Assembly (NCBI GenBank): GCA_031556375.1
Contig: JAVBTA010000004.1
Location: 1 to 64,000, forward strand
Reading direction: 5' to 3'
Origin: BNXB01 sp031556375
GTDB taxonomy: Bacteria; Bacteroidota; Bacteroidia; Bacteroidales; Azobacteroidaceae
Length of the DNA: 64,000 bases
The position numbers and the translations under genes were made by a program. This document shows positions 1 to 8,123 of this stretch, piece by piece. The stretch's first letter is position 1; every line of letters starts with the position of its first letter. The notes under the pieces were generated by a model that was not told where the DNA came from, did no database searches, and saw only the letters and a list, made by a program, of their open reading frames with translations.

Positions 1-1
1 A

Positions 2-619
2 CAGACTGATTACGAACGTTATTATGTTGTAGTAAGAAGTAACCACAGTGGCTTCCACTCGAGCGCCTATAGTAATCGCGTCAGACTTTGGGTAGCGGAT
101 TATTTGCCGACTCACCTGAAATTAGCAGAGTATCCCAACCCTGCGATTGTAGGCAAGACTTACCATGTCAAGGTGGATGGTTATTCGGATGTAACGAAGT
201 ATTCCTGGTCATACAGCCAGGAAGGCGTAAGTTTCTCCCCTGAAGTAGGCAATGAAAGAGAGAACGAGACCTGGGCAACGTTTGGAACATTGTCAGCAGG
301 TACAGGAGTCCTGAAAGTCACCATGGCTCACCCATGCGGCACAAGAGACCTGACCCAAACGATCGAAGTTCAATACCCGACAGGCGTAGAAGATGTAACA
401 GCGACAGTAGTTACTGTTTATCCTAACCCGACCTCCGGAATTGTTAAGGTTTCTAACACGCAGTCTAATCAGGTAATCAGAGTGATGGATGTTACCGGTT
501 CATTGAAAGGCGCTTTCAAGGCTCAGGAAGGAACGACAACGATTGACCTGACGGGTTATGCCAAAGGAACGTACATGGTACAATACAATGGCAAGACTTA
601 CAAAGTGATCAAGAAATAA
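2..619 (+). CDS. C-terminal part of a type IX secretion system cargo protein (partial at window edge)
   Basis: The reading frame is open from base 2, so the gene begins outside the window; a TTG at 104 is internal and not the start. The first 30 or so residues (YYVVVRSNHSGF, then SNRVRLWV) look like the last strands of a fibronectin type III repeat. An Ig-like region follows, and the final 75 residues form a type A T9SS sorting domain: VYPNPTSGIVKVSN, then RVMDVTGSL, then DLTGYAKGTYMVQYNGKTYKVIKK. Such domains direct export across the outer membrane through the Por machinery and are removed on the cell surface. The cargo function is in the missing N-terminal part. I am sure of the sorting domain, and have no basis for naming the protein. 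Confidence 0.85.
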   Translation, partial: QTDYERYYVVVRSNHSGFHSSAYSNRVRLWVADYLPTHLKLAEYPNPAIVGKTYHVKVDGYSDVTKYSWSYSQEGVSFSPEVGNERENETWATFGTLSAGTGVLKVTMAHPCGTRDLTQTIEVQYPTGVEDVTATVVTVYPNPTSGIVKVSNTQSNQVIRVMDVTGSLKGAFKAQEGTTTIDLTGYAKGTYMVQYNGKTYKVIKK

Positions 620-697
620 GAGTTTCGGAGTTAGAAACTCCGCCGAACAACGGTTGGGCTAGAGTTATAAATATCTCAATCATATAAACTCAATAAG

Positions 698-735
698 ATG
701 GCATGTCGAAATTTTTCCGGCATGTCATTTTTTGA
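698..735 (+). terminator. Rho-independent terminator after the T9SS cargo gene
   Basis: An 11-bp stem (698-708 with 718-728, two G-T wobbles) is followed by six T. A smaller perfect hairpin at 626-642 (CGGAGTT, AGA, AACTCCG) lies directly behind the stop codon but lacks a T tract. Confidence 0.65.
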
Positions 736-792
736 TCAGTTTTGAATTTTTTCCTGAATTTATTGTGAAAAAACTATAATTTTGGTGCAACT

Positions 793-824
793 TTTGCAGT
801 ATCGAAGTAGAAGCGTTACTTTTG
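793..824 (+). promoter_or_regulatory. Bacteroidetes-type promoter for the coiled-coil gene
   Basis: TTTG at 793-796, a 20-base spacer and TACTTTTG at 817-824 match the Bacteroidetes -33/-7 pattern well. Transcription would start near 831, 25 bases before the ATG at 856. Confidence 0.7.
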
Positions 825-855
825 TATTATAATTCAGATAGAAAAATAGATTATT

Positions 856-1734
856 ATGAAGAGCAAACAAACTCTTTGGATTGTAATCATTGCCATATTA
901 GTGTTGATCATCGGCGTTGGTGTATACTTTATTTTACAGCAAAAAAAGCAGATGAGCCTCTTTGTCGAACAATCGGAGTTGGACAAACAGGAGCTGGAAG
1001 ATGAATACAATCAGTTGTCCCTTGATTATGAAGGTTATAAAATAACTATCAATAACGATTCATTATTGGTAAAGCTGGAAACAGAACAAATGAAAGTTCA
1101 ACGTTTGCAGGAAGAGTTACGTACTGTGAAGTCGACTAACGTTGCCCGAATCAATGAATTAAAGAGAGAGCTGGAAACCCTGAGAAAGATCATGAGAGGA
1201 TATGTACAACAAATAGACTCCCTTAACCGGTTAAATCAGAAATTAACGGATGAAAACAAGGAAGTTACGGCAAGATACAGGGAAGCTTCTCAAACGGCAA
1301 CCCAGCTTTCGAAAAAGAACGAAGAGTTGTCCGCCACCGTGAACCTGGCGTCAAAATTAGATGCCGGGAATGTTTCCGTAACCGGTATTACCAATAAAAA
1401 TAAACCTATCAATAAGATCAGCAAGATGGATCAGATTGCGATCAACTTTACTATCAATAAAAACATTACAGCTCCTCCCGGGGAAAAAACAATATATATC
1501 CGGATACAAAAACCGGATGATGATGTACTGGTGAAAAACCGGAGGGATGTATTCCTGTACGAAAACAAAGAAATCAATTATTCTATAAAAAAAATGATTG
1601 AATATACCGGTGATGAACTTCCGGTATCGATGTATTGGAAAATTGAAGAATTCCTTTCTCCGGGGACTTACAGGGTTGATATTTTTGCCGATGGCAACCG
1701 GATCGGATCACAGTCTTTCAAATTAGAGAAATAA
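856..1734 (+). CDS. Membrane-anchored coiled-coil protein of unknown function
   Basis: This 292-residue protein has one N-terminal membrane segment (about residues 7-27) followed by roughly 110 residues of charged, heptad-like sequence rich in E, K, Q and L, typical of a coiled coil. The last 130 residues (from about residue 165) contain alternating hydrophobic strands (IAINFTINKNI, KTIYIRIQKP, GTYRVDIFADG) and probably fold as a beta-sandwich in the periplasm. This plan (anchor, stalk, head) recurs in unnamed Bacteroidetes proteins, but I do not recognise a function. It has its own promoter and terminator and so appears monocistronic. Confidence 0.8.
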   Translation: MKSKQTLWIVIIAILVLIIGVGVYFILQQKKQMSLFVEQSELDKQELEDEYNQLSLDYEGYKITINNDSLLVKLETEQMKVQRLQEELRTVKSTNVARINELKRELETLRKIMRGYVQQIDSLNRLNQKLTDENKEVTARYREASQTATQLSKKNEELSATVNLASKLDAGNVSVTGITNKNKPINKISKMDQIAINFTINKNITAPPGEKTIYIRIQKPDDDVLVKNRRDVFLYENKEINYSIKKMIEYTGDELPVSMYWKIEEFLSPGTYRVDIFADGNRIGSQSFKLEK

Positions 1735-1752
1735 ATAATCAAATATTTTTAG

Positions 1753-1785
1753 AAATGACGGGCATAATTTACTCGTCATTTTTTA
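1753..1785 (+). terminator. Rho-independent terminator
   Basis: AAATGACG (753-760 of the second kilobase) pairs with CGTCATTT (1774-1781), followed by further T residues. It ends the coiled-coil gene 20 bases after its stop. Confidence 0.7.
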
Positions 1786-1809
1786 TTATTAACTATTAAA
1801 TTTTTATTT

Positions 1810-3849
1810 ATGAAACAAAAACTGTTTCCAAAAACCGGAAGTAAGTACCGGTTCAGGCGTTTCACAAGGAAAGCCTACAGCGTTTTCAACAGTATGCACA
1901 AAGCTGTAAGTATCGGGGTACTGAGCACTTGTACCATCTTTTCAGCTCAGTCTGTGACAACAACAAATCAAAGTTCTGAAAGAGTTTTATCTTCCGATTC
2001 AATTCCCGGACATGAACTGGGGGAGGTCACGGTGACTGCGGCAAAAGCGGAATTAACATTGAAACAGGCTGCTAAATTCGTCACCGTTATTACTAAAGAC
2101 GAGATTGCGCGACAACCGGCCCAGAGTATTCAGGATCTATTAAAAACCGTCGCAGGTGTGGATGTCCGGCAACGCGGCGGCAATGGAGTACAATCGGACA
2201 TTTCAGTGCGTGGCGGCACTTTCGACCAGATAGCCATCCTTCTCAACGGTGCTAATCTCACCAATCCTCAAACCGGACACTACAGCTTCGATATTCCGGT
2301 AAACTTATCAGACATAGAACGTATTGAAATCATCCAGGGGCCCTCTTCCCTACTCTATGGAGCCAGCGCATTTTCCGGAGGAATCAATATTATTACAAAA
2401 AAACAGTCCGAATCAAAAGCGTATATCAATCTTGAAAGCGGCATGCACAAGCTCTGGGGAGTTGAAGCCAATGGCTCCCTCAATTCCGGTCATTCTTTCA
2501 ATCAATTATCAGCCGGATACAGTGCTTCTGACGGATATATGTACAATACTGATTACAAAATCTTCAATTCGCTTTTTCAGAGCCATATCGAAGCCGATCG
2601 ATCGGATATAGATATTCAATTAGGATTCAATGACAAAAAATACGGAGCCGGCACATTCTATTCGGGCGCTTATCCCGATCAATATGACAATACTCAATCT
2701 CTATTTGCTGCAATCAAGGGAGAGACAGGTAACAAATTAAAATTTATCCCGCAATTATACTGGAATCGTCATTGGGATACTTTCCAACTTTTCAGGGATG
2801 GCACTCCCAATATTCCTTCATGGTATACAGGAGCAAATCATCACCAAAGCGATGTTCTCGGATTCAATCTGAATCTCCAATACAAATGGAAAGCGGGAAT
2901 ATCTAATTTCGGAGGAGAATTCAGAAATGAAGGTATTTTAAGTAATGTTTTAGGTAAACCATTAAATGAGGTAGACGGAGATTATACTAATTCCGACAAT
3001 CGCAGCAATATCAGTTATTTTCTCGAACACACTTTTTTACTTAAAAATTTAACTATCGATTTAGGAGTCCTGGCAAATTATAATACAGCGCTCAATGAAG
3101 ATTTCAATTTTTACCCCAACCTCAACATTTCTTACTATTATTCTAACTTTAAATTTTATGCTTCCTGGAATAATGCCATGCGGATGCCAACATTTACAGA
3201 CCTGTATTACAAAGATCCATCCCAAATAGGGAATCCCAATCTAACATCGGAAAAATCATCCGGATATGAAATCGGAGGGAAATTCTATAATCCGGCCTTT
3301 TCTTTCTATTTAACCGGTTTTTACATGTACGGAAAAGATGTTATCGACTGGGTCAAAACTCCGGAAGAAACTGTATATCAAGCTCAAAATTTATCTACTT
3401 TAAATAAATACGGATTGGAAACCGGTCTTTCTCTTAGATTAGATAAATTGCTTCCGGTTCTACAGAATTCCCATTTAGATTTAGGATATTTATTTATAGA
3501 TCAATCACATGAATCAGGAAATCTGGTTTCTAATTATGCATTGGATTATCTAAAGCACAAATTCACGGCTCAATTAAACCATTCTATATATAAAAATATA
3601 TCAGCCGATTGGTCATTCCGTTGGCAAGACCGGATGGGTAGCTATACAAAGTATGTCGACTATAAAAAATCTTCGGAAGAAGAATATCCGGCCTATTCTG
3701 TTGTAGATTTAAAGATCAATTGGAAATTGAAAGATTTTAAGGTCTACCTCAGCGCGAACAATCTTTTTGATATCTCTTATTATGATATTGGAAATGTACC
3801 TCAACCGGGGTTCTGGCTCAGTGGGGGCATTAGTTATATGCTCAGGTAA
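1810..3849 (+). CDS. TonB-dependent outer-membrane receptor, BtuB-like
   Basis: This 679-residue receptor has a plug domain (about residues 75-195: KQAAKFVTVITKDEI, SIQDLLKTVAGVDVRQRG, SVRGGTFDQIAILLNG, ERIEIIQGPSSLLYGASAFSG) and a beta-barrel that ends in a typical last strand with a near-terminal aromatic (GGISYMLR). It would import a scarce ligand using TonB energy. The size, the lack of a carboxypeptidase-like N-terminal domain and the unusual basic N-terminus (KYRFRRFTRKAYSVFNSMHK) resemble the receptors Bacteroidales use for corrinoids, so B12-type ligands are my best guess. No cobalamin-riboswitch-like sequence is visible upstream, where only 75 bases separate it from the preceding gene. 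It ends convergently with nadK with an 8-base overlap. Confidence 0.88.
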   Translation: MKQKLFPKTGSKYRFRRFTRKAYSVFNSMHKAVSIGVLSTCTIFSAQSVTTTNQSSERVLSSDSIPGHELGEVTVTAAKAELTLKQAAKFVTVITKDEIARQPAQSIQDLLKTVAGVDVRQRGGNGVQSDISVRGGTFDQIAILLNGANLTNPQTGHYSFDIPVNLSDIERIEIIQGPSSLLYGASAFSGGINIITKKQSESKAYINLESGMHKLWGVEANGSLNSGHSFNQLSAGYSASDGYMYNTDYKIFNSLFQSHIEADRSDIDIQLGFNDKKYGAGTFYSGAYPDQYDNTQSLFAAIKGETGNKLKFIPQLYWNRHWDTFQLFRDGTPNIPSWYTGANHHQSDVLGFNLNLQYKWKAGISNFGGEFRNEGILSNVLGKPLNEVDGDYTNSDNRSNISYFLEHTFLLKNLTIDLGVLANYNTALNEDFNFYPNLNISYYYSNFKFYASWNNAMRMPTFTDLYYKDPSQIGNPNLTSEKSSGYEIGGKFYNPAFSFYLTGFYMYGKDVIDWVKTPEETVYQAQNLSTLNKYGLETGLSLRLDKLLPVLQNSHLDLGYLFIDQSHESGNLVSNYALDYLKHKFTAQLNHSIYKNISADWSFRWQDRMGSYTKYVDYKKSSEEEYPAYSVVDLKINWKLKDFKVYLSANNLFDISYYDIGNVPQPGFWLSGGISYMLR

Positions 3850-4729
3850 AAGTTTCCCGATAATCATTTCCCCAAAGCAGTTTTTGCCTTAAGGTCTGAT
3901 AAAAAGTCTGATTCAATCGCTTGATCACCCCTATCGTAAAATCTGCTTTGGATATGCTCAACTCCGAACCTGAGGGCATGACTACCGAACGTCCATCGAG
4001 GGCTATCAAAAAATTATTACTCCGGGCTTCTACTTTTAAATTTATATTAGAATCTTCCGGAATCACTAACGGCCTGACATTCAACGAATGGGGCGCCACC
4101 GGCGATAAGACCAGGTTATGAGCCTGAGGGACAATTATCGGACCATCCACACTCATGGAATAAGCCGTCGATCCGGTAGGGGTTGCAATTAATAATCCAT
4201 CGGCCAGATAAGTATTCAGGAACTCTCCGTTAATAAAGGTATGAATCGTGATCATTGAAGAAGTATCCCGCTTCAGAATCGCAATCTCATTCAAGGCAAA
4301 ATTTTCAGTACCGATAACAAAGCTGTCCATATCCAACTGCAACAAACTCCTGTTCTCAACCCGGTATCGTCCCGAAAAAACTTCCGACAATGTTTCTCCA
4401 ATTTCATCTCTGTTGGCATCTGCCAAAAAACCCAGGCGACCGGCATTAATTCCCAGAATTGGGATATTTCTCCTTCCGATAGCCGCAGCTGTCCTCAAAA
4501 AAGTACCATCACCACCTATACTTAATGCCAGATCGAGTGAAAAATCCGTTTTCTCATCCAACAATTCCTTATATGCAGGACAATATCCAAACTGATCTGT
4601 AAGATATGTATAAAAGCTATTTTCAATATAAATCTCCGAAGTAAATTGATTCAGATGATCGAAGAAATCTTTAATAATTTCCAGATTATCCGATTGATAA
4701 ATACTTCCAAAAACTCCAGTTTTCATCAT
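3842..4729 (-). CDS. nadK: NAD kinase
   Basis: This 295-residue cytosolic enzyme phosphorylates NAD to NADP with ATP. The diagnostic GGDGT motif is at residues 72-76 (IGGDGTFLRTA), with the conserved ALNEIAI block near 155 and the PTGSTAYSMSVDGPI block near 190. Its length fits the family. It follows the CBS gene by five bases in the same direction, so the two form one transcription unit read from the divergent promoter region near 5430. Two adjacent ATG codons at the start are both possible. Confidence 0.95.
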   Translation of the reverse strand: MMKTGVFGSIYQSDNLEIIKDFFDHLNQFTSEIYIENSFYTYLTDQFGYCPAYKELLDEKTDFSLDLALSIGGDGTFLRTAAAIGRRNIPILGINAGRLGFLADANRDEIGETLSEVFSGRYRVENRSLLQLDMDSFVIGTENFALNEIAILKRDTSSMITIHTFINGEFLNTYLADGLLIATPTGSTAYSMSVDGPIIVPQAHNLVLSPVAPHSLNVRPLVIPEDSNINLKVEARSNNFLIALDGRSVVMPSGSELSISKADFTIGVIKRLNQTFYQTLRQKLLWGNDYRETFT

Positions 4730-4734
4730 TCCGG

Positions 4735-5391
4735 TTACATTTCAAGATAATACATCAATTCATCCAGTCTACGACGCATAATATCATCGGCAAGTCCCTC
4801 TTTTTGTACGTAATAAAGAACCCTGTAATTAAACCGTTCAAGACTTCTCAATACCGGAGAAGCATCTTCCAGATCAATCCGGATCAAAACTACTAATTTT
4901 GAAGTTTCAACGACAGGATAAGACATCAGAGACAGAACTTTAGCATTATTCGATTCTATCAAATGGGCTAATTGTGACAGATCATAATCCTGAGAATTCA
5001 TTTCGATAGCGATCGATGCCCCATGAGAAGCAGCTTGTGTTACCTCTGCCAGTTTATCTACCAAAACAGGTAACGTAATAGCTCCCAAGTATATACCATC
5101 TTCTACAACAGGCAATACAGTCAGATTTTCTTTGCTCATCACCCGTAAAACTTCCAAAATAGGAGCCTTTTCATTTACCATCGGAGCATAAATACTTGTA
5201 TTTTCAATCGGATTATCTATATTTTCCATCAGAAAAACATCTTTTTCCGCGGCCAAAAAAAGATACTTTCCATCACCGACTACAGGAAGATGTTTCAGTT
5301 TATAATCCTCCATTTGCGACAGTGAAAAACTCCCGGAATCTTCGGGCTTCAACACCGGAACCTGCTTTGTTAAGAAATCTTTACTCAACAT
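4735..5391 (-). CDS. Two-CBS-domain protein
   Basis: This 218-residue soluble protein has a pair of CBS motifs in its first 135 residues (HLPVVGDGKYLFLAAEKD and LTVLPVVEDGIYLGAITLPVL), the module that binds adenine nucleotides or related ligands. The C-terminal 80 residues (IAIEMNSQDYDLSQLAHLIE, then KLVVLIRIDLEDASPVLRSL) have an ACT-like alternation of strands and helices. Coupling to nadK suggests a regulatory role tied to nucleotide or NAD(P) status, but this is inference from context. It is the first gene of the two-gene minus-strand unit. Confidence 0.85.
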   Translation of the reverse strand: MLSKDFLTKQVPVLKPEDSGSFSLSQMEDYKLKHLPVVGDGKYLFLAAEKDVFLMENIDNPIENTSIYAPMVNEKAPILEVLRVMSKENLTVLPVVEDGIYLGAITLPVLVDKLAEVTQAASHGASIAIEMNSQDYDLSQLAHLIESNNAKVLSLMSYPVVETSKLVVLIRIDLEDASPVLRSLERFNYRVLYYVQKEGLADDIMRRRLDELMYYLEM

Positions 5392-5416
5392 ACTGTGATA
5401 ATTAACACAATTCTAT

Positions 5417-5458
5417 TACTTTTGTGCTTGAATAGTATACTATTCCAGAACAAAATTA
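5417..5458. promoter_or_regulatory. Divergent promoters sharing a 16-bp palindrome
   Basis: A plus-strand -7 box (TACTTTTG, 5417-5424) faces exbB and a minus-strand -7 box (TAATTTTG, read 5458 to 5451) faces the CBS-nadK pair. Between them, covering both expected start points (about 5431 and 5444), lies the perfect palindrome GAATAGTATACTATTC at 5430-5445. This is the layout of an operator that could control both directions at once. The -33 elements are weak on both strands. Confidence 0.5.
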
Positions 5459-5506
5459 GTTAAATATTTATAGAATCGATCACATTTAATAATTTATAAT
5501 GCAATT

Positions 5507-6214
5507 ATGAGCTTATTACTTTCTATTCAAGACGGAGCAACGCAGGTAGTTCAGAACGTACCCGACCTCACATCCCCCGAAGTACAAGAAGTGAAAATGA
5601 ATATTTTGGAACTCGCCATGAAAGGCGGATGGATCATGATCCCTATTTTCCTTTTGCTTTTTGTTGCGATAGCTGTTTTCATAGAAAGGTCCCTGGTTAT
5701 CCGGAAAGCCGGAAAAGAAGATACCACTTTTATGAATAGGATCAAAGATTATATTCATGAAGGAAAAATCGATTCTGCAATCAATTTATGCAGAAATACC
5801 AATACTCCTTATGCCCGCATGATTGAAAAAGGGATTTCCCGTTTGGGGCGGCCGATGAATGACATCCTTGTTGCCGTCGAAAATGTCGGACAAATTGAGA
5901 TTGCCAAACTGGAAAAAGGATTCACCTGGGTAGCTACAACTGCCGGAGGTGCCCCGATGCTAGGCTTCTTGGGTACGGTTACCGGTATGGTTCGCGCCTT
6001 CTTCGATATGGCGAATGCCGGAGCCAATGTAGACATCGCTCTTCTATCCGGAGGTATTTATGAAGCTCTCGTAACTACTGTTGCCGGTCTAATTGTGGGT
6101 ATCATCGCCTTATTTGCATACAACTACCTGGTTGCAGAAGTAAATGGAGTGGTTAATAAGATGGAATCCCGCTCAATGGAATTCATGGATTTGTTGAACG
6201 AACCGACAAAATAA
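5507..6214 (+). CDS. exbB: MotA/TolQ/ExbB proton channel protein
   Basis: This inner-membrane protein of 235 residues has a first membrane segment at about residues 38-63 and two more near 140-165 and 185-210, as in ExbB/TolQ. The conserved stretch GGAPMLGFLGTVTGMVRAFFDMA and the following EALVTTVAGLIVGIIALFAYNYL are the family signature. With ExbD it forms the proton-conducting stator that energises TonB. It starts a four-gene unit (exbB-exbD-tonB-DJ-1) with gaps of 6 bases or fewer for the first three genes. ExbB and TolQ cannot be separated by sequence alone here, but the tonB gene behind it favours ExbB. Confidence 0.92.
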   Translation: MSLLLSIQDGATQVVQNVPDLTSPEVQEVKMNILELAMKGGWIMIPIFLLLFVAIAVFIERSLVIRKAGKEDTTFMNRIKDYIHEGKIDSAINLCRNTNTPYARMIEKGISRLGRPMNDILVAVENVGQIEIAKLEKGFTWVATTAGGAPMLGFLGTVTGMVRAFFDMANAGANVDIALLSGGIYEALVTTVAGLIVGIIALFAYNYLVAEVNGVVNKMESRSMEFMDLLNEPTK

Positions 6215-6220
6215 CAAACC

Positions 6221-6628
6221 ATGGCTCTTAAAAGAAAAAAGAAAATATCGGCTGAATTCAGTATGGCATCCATGACGGATATGATCTTCCTTTTGCTCAT
6301 ATTCTTTATGATAACATCTACTGTTGTGGTGCCTAATGCAATCAAAGTGGTACTTCCACAAAGTCGCCAGCAGACATCGGCCAAGCCCCTTACACGGGTC
6401 ACAATCGATCAGGATCTGAATTATTATGTTGCCTTCGGAAAGGAAAAAGAACACCAGGTTTCTTTTGATGAAATCACTCCTTTTTTGCAGGGTTGTTTCA
6501 ATAAGGATCCTGAAATGTACGTTGCACTTTATGCAGATGAAACTATTCCTTATAAGGAAGTCGTGAGAGTATTGGATATTGCCAATCAGAATAATTTCAA
6601 AATGATACTGGTTACACGTCCGAAATGA
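6221..6628 (+). CDS. exbD: ExbD/TolR biopolymer transport protein
   Basis: This 135-residue protein has a single membrane segment at about residues 18-36 with the proton-relay aspartate just inside it (ASMTDMIFLLLIFFM), followed by a periplasmic domain. It couples proton flow through ExbB to movement of TonB. Its stop codon overlaps the tonB start (ATGA), showing translational coupling. Confidence 0.93.
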   Translation: MALKRKKKISAEFSMASMTDMIFLLLIFFMITSTVVVPNAIKVVLPQSRQQTSAKPLTRVTIDQDLNYYVAFGKEKEHQVSFDEITPFLQGCFNKDPEMYVALYADETIPYKEVVRVLDIANQNNFKMILVTRPK

Positions 6629-7449
6629 AATATTCAAAAGAAAAAATATACGGTTTCACAGGTTCAACCATTTTTTGCCTGTTAATTCTGCTTCTACTTT
6701 ATTTTATAGTGTTAAGAACTGAGGCTAAAATGGGAGAAGAAGGGGTACTGGTCAACTTCGGGAATGTCGATTTGGCTTCCGGAACTTTTGAACCCAGATA
6801 TCAGGGAGAAAACAGGGAGGTTATTCCGCAGGAAGAGACTGCACCTCCGGTTCAACAGCCTCAACATCAACCGGCAGAGGCTCCTCCTGTAATAACTCAA
6901 AATAACGAAGAAACCGTTGCAATCGACGCTGCAAAAAAAGAGCAGGAACGAAAAAAACGTGAAGCTGCAGATGCAGAACAAAGACGTATTACCGAAGCCC
7001 GGAAAAAGGCTGCGGAAGAACAACGTAAACGTGATGCGATCAATAGCCAGGTCTCAGGAGCTTTCGGAGTTGGGACATCCAATCAATCCAGTCAGGGTAC
7101 AGGAACATCCGGAAGCGGAAACCAAGGTAGCCCCCAAGGGAACTCCGATACCGGAGCTTATACTGGCGTAGGCGGTTATGGAGAATTTGCTCTTAACGGA
7201 CGATCATTAGGTTCGGGAGGTCTGCCCCGACCCAGTTATTCCGTTCAGGAAGAAGGGCGTATTGTTATCAATATTACTGTCGACCCAAAAGGAAATGTAA
7301 TCCTGGCCGAAATCGGACGAGGAACTAATATTGATAATGACACTATGAGAAGATCTGCTCTGGAAGCAGCTAAGAAAGCTAAATTCAATTCTATTGCAGG
7401 TAGTAATAATCAATCAGGGACGATTACGTATCGATATAATTTGAAGTAA
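6625..7449 (+). CDS. tonB: TonB-like energy transducer
   Basis: This 274-residue protein has an N-terminal membrane segment (about residues 10-29), then a long periplasmic linker: a Pro/Gln-rich part, a charged E/K/A helix (KKEQERKKREAADAEQRR) and a Gly/Ser/Gln-rich part. It ends in a TonB C-terminal domain (RIVINITVDPKGNVILAEI, then RRSALEAAKKAKFN). It would carry energy from ExbB-ExbD to outer-membrane receptors such as the one at 1810-3849. The E/K/A helix resembles TolA-type linkers, so a TolA-like role is an alternative. Confidence 0.88.
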   Translation: MKYSKEKIYGFTGSTIFCLLILLLLYFIVLRTEAKMGEEGVLVNFGNVDLASGTFEPRYQGENREVIPQEETAPPVQQPQHQPAEAPPVITQNNEETVAIDAAKKEQERKKREAADAEQRRITEARKKAAEEQRKRDAINSQVSGAFGVGTSNQSSQGTGTSGSGNQGSPQGNSDTGAYTGVGGYGEFALNGRSLGSGGLPRPSYSVQEEGRIVINITVDPKGNVILAEIGRGTNIDNDTMRRSALEAAKKAKFNSIAGSNNQSGTITYRYNLK

Positions 7450-7485
7450 TGGGAACTCCCTTTAACTCCCTCTAAATTCATCATC

Positions 7486-8031
7486 ATGAAAAAAGTCTTT
7501 GTTTTTCTAGCCAATGGTTTCGAGGAAACCGAAGCTGTCGCGACGATAGATATTCTTCGTCGCGGAGATTTAAACGTAAATACTGTATCGATCTCAAGTG
7601 ACAAGCTGGTTACCGGAGCTCATGATATTCCGGTAATGGCAGATATAACTTTTGAGGATGCAGACTTTTCAAACGGATCGATGCTTGTGTTACCCGGAGG
7701 AATGCCGGGAGCAAGTAATCTGAATGCTCATGAAGGATTAAAAAATCTTTTATTATTTTATTTTGAAGCAGGCAAAAATGTTGCTGCAATCTGTGCTGCG
7801 CCTTTGGTATTAGGAGGATTAGGTATCTTAAGCGGAAAAAAAGCGACTTGTTATCCAAGCTTTGAACCTCAACTGACCGGAGCGGAAGTTACCACCAACC
7901 CTGTAGAAAAAGCAGGTACTGTAATCACAGGAAGAGGTCCCGGATATGTTATCGAATTTGCTTTGGCTCTCGTTGAAGAACTACAGGGGAAAGCTAAGGC
8001 TGAGGAGGTTAGGTCTGGATTATTGCCATAA
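7486..8031 (+). CDS. DJ-1/PfpI superfamily protein
   Basis: This 181-residue protein matches the DJ-1 branch: the start KKVFVFLANGFEETEAVATIDILRR carries the conserved acidic residue, and the nucleophile-elbow cysteine is C103 in AAICAAPLVLG. Members act as glyoxalases or protein deglycases, or sense oxidative stress; which applies here cannot be told. It lies 36 bases behind tonB and likely belongs to the same transcript, ended by the terminator at 8051. Confidence 0.9.
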   Translation: MKKVFVFLANGFEETEAVATIDILRRGDLNVNTVSISSDKLVTGAHDIPVMADITFEDADFSNGSMLVLPGGMPGASNLNAHEGLKNLLLFYFEAGKNVAAICAAPLVLGGLGILSGKKATCYPSFEPQLTGAEVTTNPVEKAGTVITGRGPGYVIEFALALVEELQGKAKAEEVRSGLLP

Positions 8032-8050
8032 ATTAAGCGACTTATCTTCA

Positions 8051-8092
8051 AAAAAAGACTTTAAGGCACTTACATCCCTTAAAGTCTTTTTT
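8051..8092. terminator. Strong bidirectional terminator
   Basis: A perfect 16-bp stem (8051-8066 with 8077-8092) has A6 on one flank and T6 on the other, so it can stop transcription from both the DJ-1 gene and the convergent sugar-isomerase-like gene. Confidence 0.85.
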
Positions 8093-8123
8093 GAGTAAGT
8101 ATGTGTTTGCGACTGTTGTTATA

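Noticed and set aside
822..1004. 60-codon frame at the start of the coiled-coil gene
   Set aside because: It begins inside the promoter -7 box and overlaps the real gene in another frame.
1735..1809. Cobalamin riboswitch before the TonB-dependent receptor
   Set aside because: The gap is only 75 bases, is taken up by a terminator hairpin and lacks a B12-box-like sequence.
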